Positions 35,365 to 49,961 of a DNA stretch of 64,000 nucleotides are shown here, one piece after another. This stretch comes from Hirundichthys speculiger. Lineage: Eukaryota; Chordata; Actinopteri; Beloniformes; Exocoetidae. Numbering within the stretch: position 1 is the first letter of the stretch; every line of letters starts with the position of its first letter. The notes beneath the pieces were generated by a model that saw only the letters and a program-made list of their open reading frames with translations, ran no database searches and was not told where the DNA came from. The translations under genes were made by a program, and so were the position numbers. Location of the stretch: NCBI GenBank assembly GCA_018398805.1, contig JAGFBZ010002395.1:682001-746000 (forward strand), given 5' to 3'.

Positions 35365-35396
<32 letters not shown>

Positions 35397-38273
35397 ACAT
35401 TCCTCTGTGCTTCTTCCGTTGCTATTTGCCTGCAGCTGTATTCACTTTAAACATGATTAAGGTCTTACTGTAATAAGACACTGCCATGTAAATGTGTGTG
35501 ATAATTTCCCACATTATTGGCTCTGCCATTGCAAGAGTCACACAGTGGATGCAGTCTAGCACTGTATTTCAAGACTTAATACTGTAGTTTAATTTGTCTA
35601 CTAGGAGTGCAACATCCATCAAAATGCCCTGCATGTTTAATGTTTAGAAACCTTTAATATCAAAGGAATTTCTTATTGTTAAAAAGGAAGTGAGATCATT
35701 GGCACAGTAAGCTGCATGCTTTGAAACAGTCTGATTCCCATGTAGCTTTCATCTGCTCGCTCTAACCATATAACCACAATTTTATTGGCTGACGCTCGTG
35801 TCAAAGCATGAAAAATTGATGATTACCATACGTTTATGTTGATCTCTGAAAATTTCAACCATGCCTCTCTGTCTGTCCACTAATTTTATTTCTTATTTAT
35901 TCATTCTCACTTTATGTTGCAACAGTGTAATTTCCTGCTAAGAATAAATCAAGTATTAGATATTTCAGTATAAATGATGAAAACTAACTTGTCATTGTCT
36001 ATTAGGTGGACAATCCGTGCACGGGTTACCAACAAAAGCGGCATTCGCACGTGGAGCAACTCTAGGGGTGATGGGAAACTCTTCTCCATGGAGATTGTAG
36101 ATGAGAGTGTACGTGTCATTGTAGTAATCCGGCTCCTCTTTTATCTCTTGTGTAAATGGACATCAAGATAACTTGCATTTGAAATCATTAACTGTATCTG
36201 GTCTGGCTCTCAATATTATCCCAACCTTGGACTTTTATCACAGGGAGAAATCCGGGTGACTGGTTTTAACCAAGAGGTGGACAAGTTCTTCCAACTGATT
36301 GAGGTTGGCAAGGTGAGATTTTCCGACAGATAATGGTTCAGAATGTCCTAATTATCTGCCAAAGCTGCTTTTTACCGTGCCGCTAAAGACAGATTTGGTG
36401 GCACACTGTTCCGTCAACAGCTGCCAGGACGTTTTGAGTTAAAACCATAGAGACTATGAATGAGTCATCTGGCTGCATCATACCCATACAATAAGCAGCT
36501 TATGATCATCTGCCAGACTCTGTTGATCCCCCACCCCCATGCTGTCTGAAGTTTTATCTTGTATGCACTGTTCAATCAGGTGAAAAGCTCCCTAGATTTC
36601 TGATTAACACGCAGTTCATCCATCTGTTTGAGCCAGGTCTACTACATCGCCAAGGGCTCCTTAAAAATCGCCAATAAGCAGTACACATCAGTGAAGAATG
36701 ACTATGAGATGACACTCAATGGAGAATCCTCCATCATCCCCTGCGAGGACAGCTGTGACGTTCCCATGGTGCAGTGTGACTTTGTCTCCATTGGTGACTT
36801 GGAGAACAGAGACAAAGATTCCATTGTTGGTAAGAAGCTGAAACTTAAGACCATATTTCGAGTTTTCCTAAATAATGTTTTTTTTCCCCCCTCATTGTTT
36901 GGCAACTCGGGTCCACTCTGCTTTCATTGGTAAACAGGGCCCCATCAATGTGTGTGGGATCAGCTGATAAACATAGTGTTGTGATAACTTATAAATGAGA
37001 CGTACAACTTCCTGTGTATGTTTCTAGATTAGTTATTGCTGCAACTGCAGTTGGTAATTGCATTCATAGATTTTACAACATGTTTTTTAGCACAGAAAGG
37101 TATAAATTTAATTAAGTGAGACTGGGCATTGAAAATCTATCTTTCTGGTATTGATTGAATTACTTCGATACCATTAAGTATTAAAAAAACTGCACGTCAT
37201 TCGTTACCTAATTTCAATATCTTGGAGCAACACCACTACTGATCTGCTGTTAAAGGTGCAGTGAAGCACCACAGTCACACCGGTACTGACATGACAAGGC
37301 AGCACCAGTTTCAAACAAACCTCTGGAAAGACAACTTGTGGCCCCATTATCGTCTGTAGTAAAGAGAATCAGTGGGGAGATTTGCCACCACTTACCCAGT
37401 TCCACACAGACCCAGGCACATTGTTCTGTCCACTGTCAAGAATTTTTAACTGGCGTCTCTCCCTTCATCATGGTGGTGGATTTACTCTGGGTATAAGCAA
37501 ATTTGGACTATTGTCATCTGCTTTATGGAGGTTTTAATCTCATATATACACATGGCTCCTTACCAGCTGACTGTCTGGTTCTGTGAGTAGCTGCCCTGTA
37601 ATTTCTGAAAACCTCTTGCAGTGAACTTCTGCAAAGACATTTAACAGTTTAAGCTTCTTTTCATTGTGAAGGTCAGAGGTAAAACCTGAACTGGAGGCTT
37701 GAGTATTCTTCCTTTCTGGGTTGAACTGAATTTTTCATGGACTGAACTAGGAAGAACCCAGATTGGAGTTTGAAGTTTGTTTTCTCTTTGTAAAACTGAT
37801 GAGGAGTTTTGTATGAATGGATGATTGACTGAATTTTGTTTGGCTTGTTCTGTGCTTAGTGATATTTTAACTCTTTTGTCAGTAATTTAAAAAAAGAGAT
37901 AAAACACAGTTCTGTCAGCAGAGAGACCTGGCTGGAATGTGAATTTAATACAAGTCATCACAACCAACACAGATGAACCTGGTGGGAAGATTTGACAGCT
38001 GTGATTTCCTTACTCGTTCCCTTGTTTCGGTTCTCAGCGTTAAAAACTTAAACTAGTGAATAAATATATCTATTTATGTCTGATGGAGCTGTAAACTTAA
38101 TTGAAGTTAATCCACATTCTAGAATTTATTTTTGAAGTAGTGTCAGAAGAAAATTTCTACCATAATGAAGATAATTTAATAAACATAGCCAGCCCTAGAG
38201 TAACAACGCTATATCTCTGTCATATATATATCTATATTTTTGTATAAAAAATAAATTTGTGTACATAGATAAA

Positions 38274-38318
<45 letters not shown>

Positions 38319-38327
38319 AGATATATA

Positions 38328-38378
<51 letters not shown>

Positions 38379-41300
38379 ATATATATATATATATATATAT
38401 ATCTATATATCTATATATATATATATCTATATATATATATATATCTCTATATATATATCTATATCTAGCCAGCTTAACATAATTCTTTTGGAGAATTTTT
38501 TGTTCATCACATGATTCAGTCCAGGTGCATGTAACAGGACTGGAAAATGAGAATCATTTTGGGCAGATTCATAAATTGTTGTCTGCACTATGTGACACTG
38601 ATTTGTTTCTCGTTACAGATGTGATTGGAGTGTGTAAGAGTGCAGATGAAGTAACCCGCCTTACAACTAAGACCAACCGTGAAGTATCTAAGAGAGCATT
38701 AAATCTGATGGACATGTCTGGGAAGCTGGTCACTGTCACGCTGTGGGGAGAGGAGGCAAGTAAAGACCCAAGACCCCTGACATGTGGAATGGAGCAGTGG
38801 TGACATGTTTGGAGCTTTTCCAATAAGTGTTGACTTAATACGAGTCCTACATTCCATTGTGATATTTAAAGTGATGGTTACATTAACCAGGCTTTTTTTT
38901 TTTTTTTTTTTTAATTGATTTGTTAATTCTGGCATAAATTGTTTACTTTAAATGACTGAAGTCAACTTAAGATGGAGCACACGGGAAGCGTTGAATGACA
39001 AAAGTGCCTTTTCATGAAAAAGAAGGCAAAAAGTGATACATGTGGCAAGTCATGTTCAGTTTTCTTGTGAGAATAATATCAGACTGATAATTGAAATGGC
39101 TAATTATTGCATTTAGGCTGGTTAGTTGACTTACTGTCCTTAACCCATTATAAACATATGGGAGAAAATCATTTATTGACCAACGCATGTCTCACTCGGC
39201 TCTGTTAGGTGGCAAATTACCCTTTAAGCTCATTTGTGGCTCTTACTTCCATCCGTTTCCTCCAGGTCAAACACTGGTGTTTTCTCGTAGTTATAATCTT
39301 GTAAACATTCTGTGTGTGATGGTGTGAAGGAACTGCTGCACTTGATTTTTTTTTTAACTTCTCAGGGGGACTGTGCTGAGTTCACCATTTTTTATCCTCT
39401 TGACAAGAAACCGTGTTCCCTTTTTGTTTGTTTGACAGATACCAGTTTTCCAGAGGGACTTAATGAAATTCACAAGATTTATGGTTTATGAAGAACAATG
39501 ACGGTGTCGAACAATATGTGTAGAGATAGTTGCCCCGTGAATGAATTTGAGCACTGAGAGCCTTGAGAGCCTTCTTCCTTCTTAATACTAATTTAATTAA
39601 CTTAATCATAATTTTTGGTTGGTTTTTTTTTTTCTTATAGGGAAAATAAATGTGACCAATAATTTTCTTATCAATGTCATATGTGCAGTATGTTCAGTGT
39701 TAATTAGCAAATCAGAAAAAGAGCTTTGCTGAAGATTAATCTGCAAAATGGAAACCAAATGAGAAGGTCAAATGGGTGGTTTATTTTTAATCCTGCATTT
39801 GTTTCTTTGCGTACTGCAGGCAGAAAAGTTTGATGCCTCTGGACAGCCCATTGTAGCCATTAAGGGCGCAAAGCTCTCAGACTTTGGAGGCCGGTCGCTT
39901 TCTGCATCCTTCAGCAGCACCCTGATGATCAACCCAGATATTCCTGAGGCATATAAACTCAGAGGCTGGTAAGTCAGCCCGGCAATCATAGATAATACAG
40001 TGCCTAAATATTACTTGGATTCTCCCAATTGTGATAGTGTGCCTTTTATAGGAAACATGGCATACATTTAATGTCAGGAGTTGTCTTTTTCTTTTTTCTT
40101 TTTTTTTTTTTTTTTTTATTTTATCACATGAGAACATTTTCTGTGCAGCTAGTAGTGTTGAATTCTAAGAACTCACAGGATATAAATGGCAGGTTTCCAT
40201 TTCCCCAAGTTGTGAAAATGCATGCTTTGATTCTAATTATCAAGATTAGCTTTCCCTATTATCTACAATGTGGGGGTGCTTCAATGAAGCATTAAATATA
40301 AATGGAAATCGCAGTTAATCTGTGGAAATGTGGTTTTTACCCTAATAGCCTTTACAAATGAAATCAAATCCAAACTCGTCTCTGTGTGATTATGTTGTTA
40401 GTATCTCTTGCTTTCCTTTCTGCTTGTCTGTGTGTTTGTTTTGGGGTGAGGTGCTTACTCCTCTGTCACACACTGACTGATCCTCTTTATAGATCCTACT
40501 CAAGCAGGCTCTGTTTGATCTCTGCTTTCTGACATAAAGGAAAATATCAGTGTTTTAAGTGGAGTTTCAAACAGTTCTCCAGAAATTCTTTAATATATTT
40601 AACTTGCATTATATTTTTTGTCTATGCTAGGGATGGAACGGTTACCGGTATTACGGTAAAAGGCGGTAAAATTTTACGCGATAACGATTACCGTTTATGT
40701 TTGACTTTAACTCATTATCACGGTTGATTACTGGGATATGTAATATCAGCCTCATTCAAGTCTGCGAGCGACTCGCGACTGTGTCTCTCGTGAATTTATA
40801 ACTAGTAACATTGTTATAGTAACGTGAGCATGGTGGAACGTGGTCATAGCACGCAGAACATTTACCAACCCACCACGAAATCTGAGGTGTGGACATATTT
40901 TTATTTCTTTTTTTTTTTTTCTTTTTTGAAGAATGCAGAGGGACAACTGGTGGAAGACAATTATCCTGTCTCTGCAGAGCACTTGTTTACATTTAATTGT
41001 AATTTGTACAAGCAACTGGAAGCAGCTAAACTAAGTTACTGAGATGACCAAGAGTAACCTGGTTGACGGGCTTTGCTAACTGGCATTTCGTAAACGTTAC
41101 CGTTGCGTGTTGATCGAAAAAGGACTTCTTCTTCAGCAATGTAGAATACCGCTATGATATCGTAAACCGTGATAATTTAGTAACTGTAATCGAGATATCA
41201 AATTTTCTATATCGTTACATCCCTAGTCTGTGCTACAGTAGTGGATAAAAAACAGCAGTTTTGATTAAACATGGCTTGGCTGATGGTTATTTATTCTAAT

Positions 41301-44300
41301 CTAAAATACTTTTTTTTTTACTAAATGATGGCTGTAAACTTTTTTTTTTTTTTTTTTTTTTTGTAAGTGGTGTTTGCAGTAAGTGTGAGTAGTCAGTGTC
41401 CTAACTGCAGTAGACAAGGTCACAGTGGTCTCAGTTTCCCTGTAGACCATTAAGTGTATTCAGCATAGATTTTCTGCACTCTGTGTCCTCTTGGGTTTAA
41501 TGACAGATGTTTTTTCACCAGTTTTAGTTATTTTTTTTATTTGGTCAAACTGAATTAATGGTCACTGGATCCTTTTGCTGCTTTACATTTCTGCAAAAGA
41601 GGCCTTACACCATGAAGATCTTCTTTAGACATTGGACTCCATCAAGCTTACAGATATCCATTAATGAACAGTTTATAAGTCACAAATGGAAGAAGGCCAG
41701 CCCTGACTCATTACTCTAAATCCAAATCAATCTATGTGAGAACCACAGCCAAGACAAGATCATTATGTAGCATGCTGGAGCAGCTGGAGCACAGCTGTGA
41801 AAAGGATGGAGAGAGTATCTTCTTTTATTTGTTTTTATTTTGAGACTACTTCACACCAGTGATATCCAAATAATATCTTAAGTTTTATGTGTTTTAAACT
41901 TGTTTTTTTTTTAAATGTCTTATAAACTTTGGTCTCAAGGTGGTTACTAGTCGGTGTGTCCCTTAATTGTTTTATCCAAATTTTGAAAACAGAACAAGGA
42001 AGCTCATCAGTTAAACTTTGAATCAATCTTTGCATATACATTTTTATAATTGAACACTGAAGCACAAAGCATTTCTTTTTTAACTTTACAACCAAGGCTA
42101 ACATCGGTGCTAAACTACTGCAGTGGCATGCTAACTTGATTGTGTTTTGGTGCAGACCTTTGGGACTTCTATAATGGTCTGTCCTTGGTGGGCTCAAACT
42201 CATGCAGAGTATATGAGGTGCTGTGCAGCACTTGCTGGTGTGCTTATATTAAAAGCTGAGTAGTAGCCCTTTTAATGACTTACTAATTATCGTTGCATGG
42301 AGGAAATTGGCTTTAATTTCCTTTAATTAGAATTCTGTGCTGTATCTGTATGTTGGATATATGACATGTCTGTTGCCTCTCTTTGAGATTTCTTTACAAA
42401 GACAGCATGAAATCTACACTTTTATCAAACTGTGCAAATGCACTTGTCCATTAGGTGGCAACAGCACATTTAGGGATCGCCATGCTCTTTCTCCCTGCTG
42501 CCAGACAGGGCAGTCACTTTTTTCTATCACTCTTTGTCAGGTTCATTCTTAGTCCTTGATGCAGTCAACCTCAGACACTCTCCATCATCTTATTTAGTCA
42601 CAAGTCCAAGCTGACATTTCTGTCTTCATTATCATCACTCGAGTGCTTCCTCTTGCACAGACATGGCTTTAGAGTAAGGACAGTAACATGTTTTTCAGTA
42701 GTCCAGTTCTATATTAGGTCTTCTCGTTGCATTGCTATGTTCCTATTGTTTTGGCCAAACGTTTCAGCGTTGTATTAGTTTTAAGGATTACTAGTTTAAT
42801 ACCTGTATTATGAGATGACTTAAATTTGTTGCTGTTCTATTGGCTGAATTAAACCAGTTGGTAATGGTGAAGAATTAGTTCTTAAACATGTTCACTTGTC
42901 CACACAGCCCATGGGAAGCTGCCCTGTGAGTGAACTTCATGTCAAAGCCCACTTCCTTCAGTAGTCTGTTTGTATGTGTGATGTACATTTGAACTGAACG
43001 CCTGCCATCAGATCAATGATTTGGGCTATAATTCATGGGCCTTAGGTCTATGAATAAATTCTGTGTGTCTGATACCACATGACACCTTCTCAGAAGTCCC
43101 ATAATGCCCATAACATGATGGACAAGAGCTGTTTTTGATCCCTAAAGGAGACATGCACAATATATTATGTATGCCATATATTGTGACTGTTTGGTGTAGA
43201 TTTGTTTTTTTTTTGTTTTTTGCATTTTTTGTTACGGTTAGATGCAGCAAGTCTCATATTTGGCAGCCTGTCACTCAGTAAAGCTGCTAGCATGTTACAC
43301 ACAACTTGGAGTAATCACGTTTGCAGTGTGTTTGCCACTGAGCTCAGGCATAAAAGTCTTAGCCCGGAGCTCCAGTGTTCACTGAGAGTTTTGCACTCAT
43401 CCCTTCATGCTTCTTCCTCATGCGTCTGCTCCTGTACTGTCCTACTTCACTGGCGCACTAACACTTGGCATGTGTTTGAAATGAGCATGCATGTGTCAGA
43501 AAACTTTTACCCTGCAGGTAGTTTTTTTTTTTTTTTTGGTCACTGAAGCCACTCTGCTCGAAGCTGGGATGTGCCTGTTCTCGGTTGACTGTTGGTCTTT
43601 ATCTGCCCATACTATTTTGTCCTTTTTGTCTATTCTCCACAGTCTGTATTTTTAGTTGTTTTTTTTTTTTTTCCTGTTTTGTTTGTTTTGTGCACCGTTT
43701 ATCTTTTCAGCTCAGTGTCTAGACTTAAAAAAACAACTTGAGGTTCACACCTGACACAGCCACAGTGATGTCCTGTTGAGCGTACTGAATGTTCTTTGGC
43801 ATGTCAAATCAGATGTGTTACCTTGTAAAATGTGATGGATTTTTAATCACTGCAGGTATATCACTAGATTTTCTCTGCAGCATCTCTCTTCTGACATCTT
43901 AAGTCTTGGCAGTCAGTGGCATGCCTATTTTATCAGAGATTTGTCAAAGCTCTTGAATGGATGCAGTGGTAATTAGAGGAAATCTGTGTAGGTACACTAG
44001 TGAAGAAATCATTGCCACTGAAAAGAATTGTTCACATTTGTCAGTAGAAGTGGAAAAGCAGCATGCCTGTGTGTTGCTCTAGCCATAGTTTGAAAGGTAA
44101 ATTAGGGATATTTTCAATTAGTCATGCCTCCAGGAGCCAGGCGTGCTCTCTCCATATTTATAACCTGACTTCCCTATTGTGTGGCAGCTCTCTTGATCTC
44201 TGACCATTTCTAATAGTCTATTTTTTTTCCTTCAATAACTACATTATATGTCAACCATGTTTGTTTTCTTGCTGCCGTGATTTCCTCCTTCTTCTTCCTC

Positions 44301-47300
44301 CCATTTTCTTTCCCAATCTTCTGAGAACATGGAAGGAAAATGCTTGCGACAGTCTAACCCTCACCAGCTCCTCTGTCTCTGCTGTTATTTCACATGCCTC
44401 TCAGCCTACCATTCTCTTAGAAGAGCCATCTCTGCTTTGACAAATACATGCTGAATCCCTTTATGGGACAAGATCAGCTGATGTATTTTCCCAAAGCCCA
44501 GCCGCTTGAAAGCTATGTGAACAGCACTCTTATGCACCTCATGCTTTGGTTTACACTGTTAAAATGGATTATGCTTTAGTCCAATATGTTTGAAAAAAAT
44601 ATTGGAAATAATTTAAATCTTTATTAAAAACTTTCTCAAGTTACAGCTTATAAGGAAATCAATTGATGGAAATGCAGTGAAGTATAAAATCCAATTGATA
44701 ACTTTTTTGTTTTGTTTCATTAATTAAGCAGTTTGTTTCCAAACTCTATATGGTTAAAAAAAAAAAAAGAAAACAACAAAACTGCAGCCTATGATTGTAG
44801 CGGGAGCATCACAAAATCTGCTAATAAACCTTATGGACTGAAGATTGTGGACTCTGTAAAATGTAATATAAAATTATTCTAGACAAGAAACCTCTATTTC
44901 CCAACTTTGTTGGAAACTCGAGTTAGTATTTATTTTTTGTTTTTAATTTGCTATACTTTTCATTTCAGATAATATGTAAGAAATGTAATGCAAAATTATT
45001 GAAGTATGTCTTTTACATCATAAAAATGAAATGATAAACTAATGTATTTGCCAGTTTCTTGCTTCTTAAATGTCAGTGGTTTCTCTATATCTTGGGCTTC
45101 TATGGTATTAAATTTATTACATTTAATAACTTGACTTAGTTGGACAAACAAAGCAACACAAAGTGCATTTTTAATTTCTAACAATCATCCAAAGGATCTT
45201 AAAATTGTATCTGGTTTACTGTAACTGGGGTCAAATCATCAACAGTCACTGGTATTGATTTTATTTTACATAGGTATGACAAGGAAGGCCATACCATGGA
45301 TGGACAGTCTCTGACAGAGGTGAAAGGGGGCAGCGGGGGAGGAAACACCAACTGGAAAACTCTGTCTGATGTTAAAACTGAGCATCTGGGACACGGAGAC
45401 AAGGTACACACGTGCACAGCTTTGTCGTGACACACCTGAACATTAACAATATGGCAAAGTCAGATATATTGTTATTCAAGGATGAATCTGGAGGAAAAAA
45501 AAATCAAGGACAAGTTGAAAGACTACTTTTGAATCCTAAGCAGCTGATATGAAAGGGCTCACAGTCAAGCAGCATTTATTTTTATAGACCAGAGGCACAT
45601 ACTGCTAGTCAATAAAGCATTCTACACTGTTGCTTTGTTGCCCCCCATGTTCACTATAGAAACCTTTTTTGGCTTAATGTCAGTGTGATGAGTCTTTTTT
45701 TTTTTTTTTTAATCAGTACCTCTTAAAACCACCACACCACCAGGTATGTGTGCTTTAAATGTGACCCCACTAATGTTTCTTTACAATCCCACTGCTCATC
45801 AATCCCTCTGCTTTGTTGGTATGCTCTTGGTGAAAGTCACATTTATCTTTAGTATTGATTATGAAGATTACATGGGCCCGGTTCCTTGCCCCTTGTAATG
45901 AAATGAATGTCCTCATATAACTGAAGTAATATATTTTCTTTAATTTCCCTCTTTTTTTCCATTTATGCTCTTGACAGAAATGGTGCTTACAGAACTGTAG
46001 AAATTGTCCAGAGTGGACAATGTGACCTGTGCAAAGATCTTAACTTGCATAATTTAGCATGCACTGCACACCAGTAATTATCACAGCATGATGGAGAGAT
46101 TCCATCAAGACATTTGAAATTAATAGATGAAAGCAATTATGATGGGCACAAGATATTTTTCAGACTTTAGGTGGTGAATATACTTCTAGGAATTTTTCAG
46201 ACTTTAGGTGGTGAATATACTTCTAGGAATTTTTCAGACTTTAGGTGGTGAATATACTTCTAGGAATTTTTCAGACTTTAGGTGGTGAATATACTTCTAG
46301 GAATTGGAACCTCAGCTGTTTGAATGAACATACAAATGCATGATTAAAAACAGGAGCAAAAGTTACCTTTAAACTGCACTTAAGTGAAAACTGATTTGTG
46401 AAATGAGTTATTTCAGGTTTTGTATTCAGTGCTGTGCTTCTCATATGCCTGGGGCTGTGAGTGATCCTGTCATTTCCTGTGCCCTAATAATTCTCCCTTG
46501 TGCCCCAAGCGGCATGATTTCCAGTGGCAGACAAAACATTGCTCATTGTCTGTCTCTGTTTTCTTTCAATGTACTTCAGATATTCTGTAATCTTCAGGGA
46601 GACAATGCGGCTTTTCTCTGCTTTATCCTCCCTTAAATTCCAGTCTGCAAATCCGGACCGTTGGCCCATTTCAGGTCAAATTCTGAAAGTTTTATCCCTG
46701 TGATATGGAAAGCCATTGCTTCTCCTCAGCATGCCATGTTATGAGGCCCAATACTGATAAAGAGGCTTAGCCAAGGCTGTCCTCAAACAATGACACATCC
46801 CAAGCATGGGGGGCATGTGGGTCGAGCTTCCTAAGACCTCACCAACCAAAATCCTTTGCAATTAAGTCATTGTGTCACTATTTTGTGTCTCCGCTTTGCT
46901 GCTGTGCCCTCTCAGATGAGTGGTCACCTTTCTCTTGTTGGCTTGACACATGTATGAGCCTGTGACAGAGGCAACAAAAAGGCTCTTTTCCTCTTCCCAC
47001 TGATCAGTCACACACACTAATTAAAGGTTACTACTTGATTAGCTGGACCTCATGAAAATGCTGCAGTGGTTAATGCCTGAATATATATATATATATATTT
47101 TTTTTTTTTTTGTGGTAAATGAAATTGGTTGTTAGAAGAAACTCCCAGCGGTGTGAATTAGGGGGATAAGTGTGATTACTTCATTGCATTTCTTTTTAAA
47201 TTGTGTTCATGCTATTGTTGACCTGTATGTTCAATCTCTTTATTATATTCAAACCTTTTGGATTCATATTTTTGAACAAATATTGATTCATATCACCTTC

Positions 47301-49925
47301 ATGGTGTTCTTTCCGTTTGCTCTGAAAATGTTTTCACATGTTTACCAGACAACTTGAAGGACACGAGAGCAAGAAGACTCAATCTAATGAACTGTGCATT
47401 TGACAGATAAGTTGACACTGAACTTAAGTTTATATGATTTTTGGTTTGCTTTTCCTTTTTAGGCAGACTACTACACCTGCATAGCTACCATAGTCTATCT
47501 ACGCAAAGAGAATTGCCTTTATCAGGCCTGCCCAAGTCAAGACTGCAACAAAAAGGTGGTTGACCAGCAGAATGGCATGTACCGCTGTGAGAAGTGTGAT
47601 AAAGAGTTTCCCAACTTCAAGTACCGCCTCATTCTCTCTGTAAGTGACTCAGCATTGGTTTTTCTCTAATGCCTCTGACACTTTCCTTTAGCCGTTTTAA
47701 ACTCGTAATCCCACACAAGCGCACAGGCATTTTCTCAGATTGGGTCTCATTCATAAAAAACAGAGCAGGAGAAGGGAGGCATCTTAAATAAGCAGTTTTT
47801 GTTTTGTACCACTCACCAGTTGTCATATTGTTTGTGTGAACGCGACAGTTAGGGTGTTGTAGACTATCCACTAACTCAAATTAACACGTTGCTTGTGTTA
47901 GTGTTGATTGATTTGTGACAAAGTTGGGCTGTTTAATTTCAAAACCTGTACTTGCACAGTTTAGTTGACGGCTGTAGATTTTTAGTACAACGAAGTGTGC
48001 TGCACATAAAGTTGTTCCAGAGAAAACCATACCTCAGCTGTACGAAGATATAAAAGATTAACCTTGTCATACCTAAGATTTGTAGCTCCAGAAAGAATAC
48101 TCATTAAACACTTTATAATGCATTTATATTTTCTTTTTATTAGGGCTTGGCAAGTTAACTCATTTTATTTATTAACGCCGGCATTTATTTTATCTCGCGT
48201 TAACGCATGTTGCTCACATGCTTTTGTGTTGAAAAGTCTGTTACTGGCTGCTGCGGAACCGGAATGCTGGTAGGTAAACATGCGGTAAAGCTAAAACAGA
48301 CATGGAGAACGGTAAAAATCTGTGTACTTTACAGTTCAGGTAGCAATATTAACAATTCTGGGTTGAAAAAGAAAATTCTGGACTGCAACAAAACTTTCAC
48401 GTCATTCCTCCATGTTACATCAGATCTGCTCCATGTGTTCACTGTCGTGCTGTTCTTACTGGTTACTTCAGTGCAGCTCCATCTAGTGTTACAGATGTGT
48501 AATGACAACAGAAAGTCCAATCCTCTATTATAAAACAAATTCATTTCTGTGGCCCATTTTTTAATTTCGTATTTTTGATCCAAGTCTACAATTGAAATAT
48601 AAAAAAAAAAAAACAGGAATTTTTTTTGTTGTAGATTAAAAAACGGAAAATGTAATAAAATGTCACTTTATTTTTTTTTTTTTAATTTTTGATTGACAAT
48701 TGAAAATTATAAGAATGAATGGTACAGGGATTGGTAAAGTTATTGGATTGCAGGATTTAACAGAAACAAGGTTATTTGTAACAACTGCCAAGTTGAACTC
48801 CCCGTTAAGTTTCCGCTGTAACTTCAGAAATTGCCTGTTTTAATGTTCTGATTGTGCTGAGCCACAATTCATGTTGAATTTTGTTTGTAGACTTTTTTTT
48901 TAATAAACACAGGATGACATTAACGCCCCGGCAGTGACAATAAGCTTTATTTTATTTTACATTTTTTAAGATGAGATTTACCTTAAATATGTGTTACTAA
49001 CAAGTGCTGATGTCAAAAGTGTTTGAACAACAAATGTTATGACGCTTTAGTTCATATGGCAGCAGAACATTTTAATAAAAGTGCATTTTACACTGCTTTT
49101 GAATACATTATTTGATTTTGTGTATACAATGCGATTATTCGTGATAAATCAGGGAAATCATGCTATTAATCACAATTAAAAATTTTAATCGTTGCCCAGC
49201 CCTACTTTTTATATACTGTTGACTTTTTCCCTGTTTTTATTATTTATCAGGCCAACATTGCAGATTATCAGGACAACCAGTGGGTGACTTGCTTCCAGGA
49301 GAGTGCAGAGGCCATCCTGGGTCAGAATGCAGCTTACCTGGGGCAGCTCAAAGACTCGGTGAGACTATTCCTCCAGAATATAGTTGTTGCCTTCAGAAAT
49401 GAGCAATACTGGAGCTAAACTTCAGGCTTTGTTTTTGCCAAACGTGCTCACACATGTATTTTTGAGAGACACTGTCTTTTTTTCTTCCAGGTATAGTAAA
49501 TAAATCACAGAAGTTGTTTTTCATATCCAGTTGGTAGATATTTGATTTTGCAAAAGTGTTTTGAGACAAAAAAATTGATTTTAAAAAATGAAATGTGATT
49601 CTTGTTTGAATTCAGAATGAATCTGCATTTGATGAGGTCTTCCAGCAAGCCAACTTCCACACTTTTGTCTTCCGCAACAGAGTGAAGCTGGAAACGTATA
49701 ATGTAAGTAAATTAGGAATGTTAATAAGCCTGGCAAAATGCACATAGTCACACAGGCCTTTACAGCATGTTTTGGACCACCAGTAAAAGACAGGAAGAAA
49801 TTAGGTTGGCTTCTTTGTGAACCGAAATTACATGCAGTTTCTTTATGCTCCGTCTGTGTTGTCCTCTGATAATGTTCCCATACATTAACTAAGCTACCTG
49901 CCTTTCATTTTCATTATCAGAACCA

Positions 49926-49961
<36 letters not shown>

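Noticed and set aside
34538..35473. Long open frames (up to 311 codons) on both strands across the CT/AT block
   Set aside because: They encode only Ser-Leu, Tyr-Ile or Arg-Glu repeats, as expected from dinucleotide repeats that lack stops; no unique sequence supports a gene.
43202..43546. 114-codon open frame in rpa1 intron 12
   Set aside because: It begins and ends in poly-T-derived Phe runs, has no domain, and lies inside a well-supported intron.
46156..46305. Regular 37-bp direct repeats as a CRISPR array
   Set aside because: The copies are contiguous with no unique spacers, and the context is a vertebrate intron.
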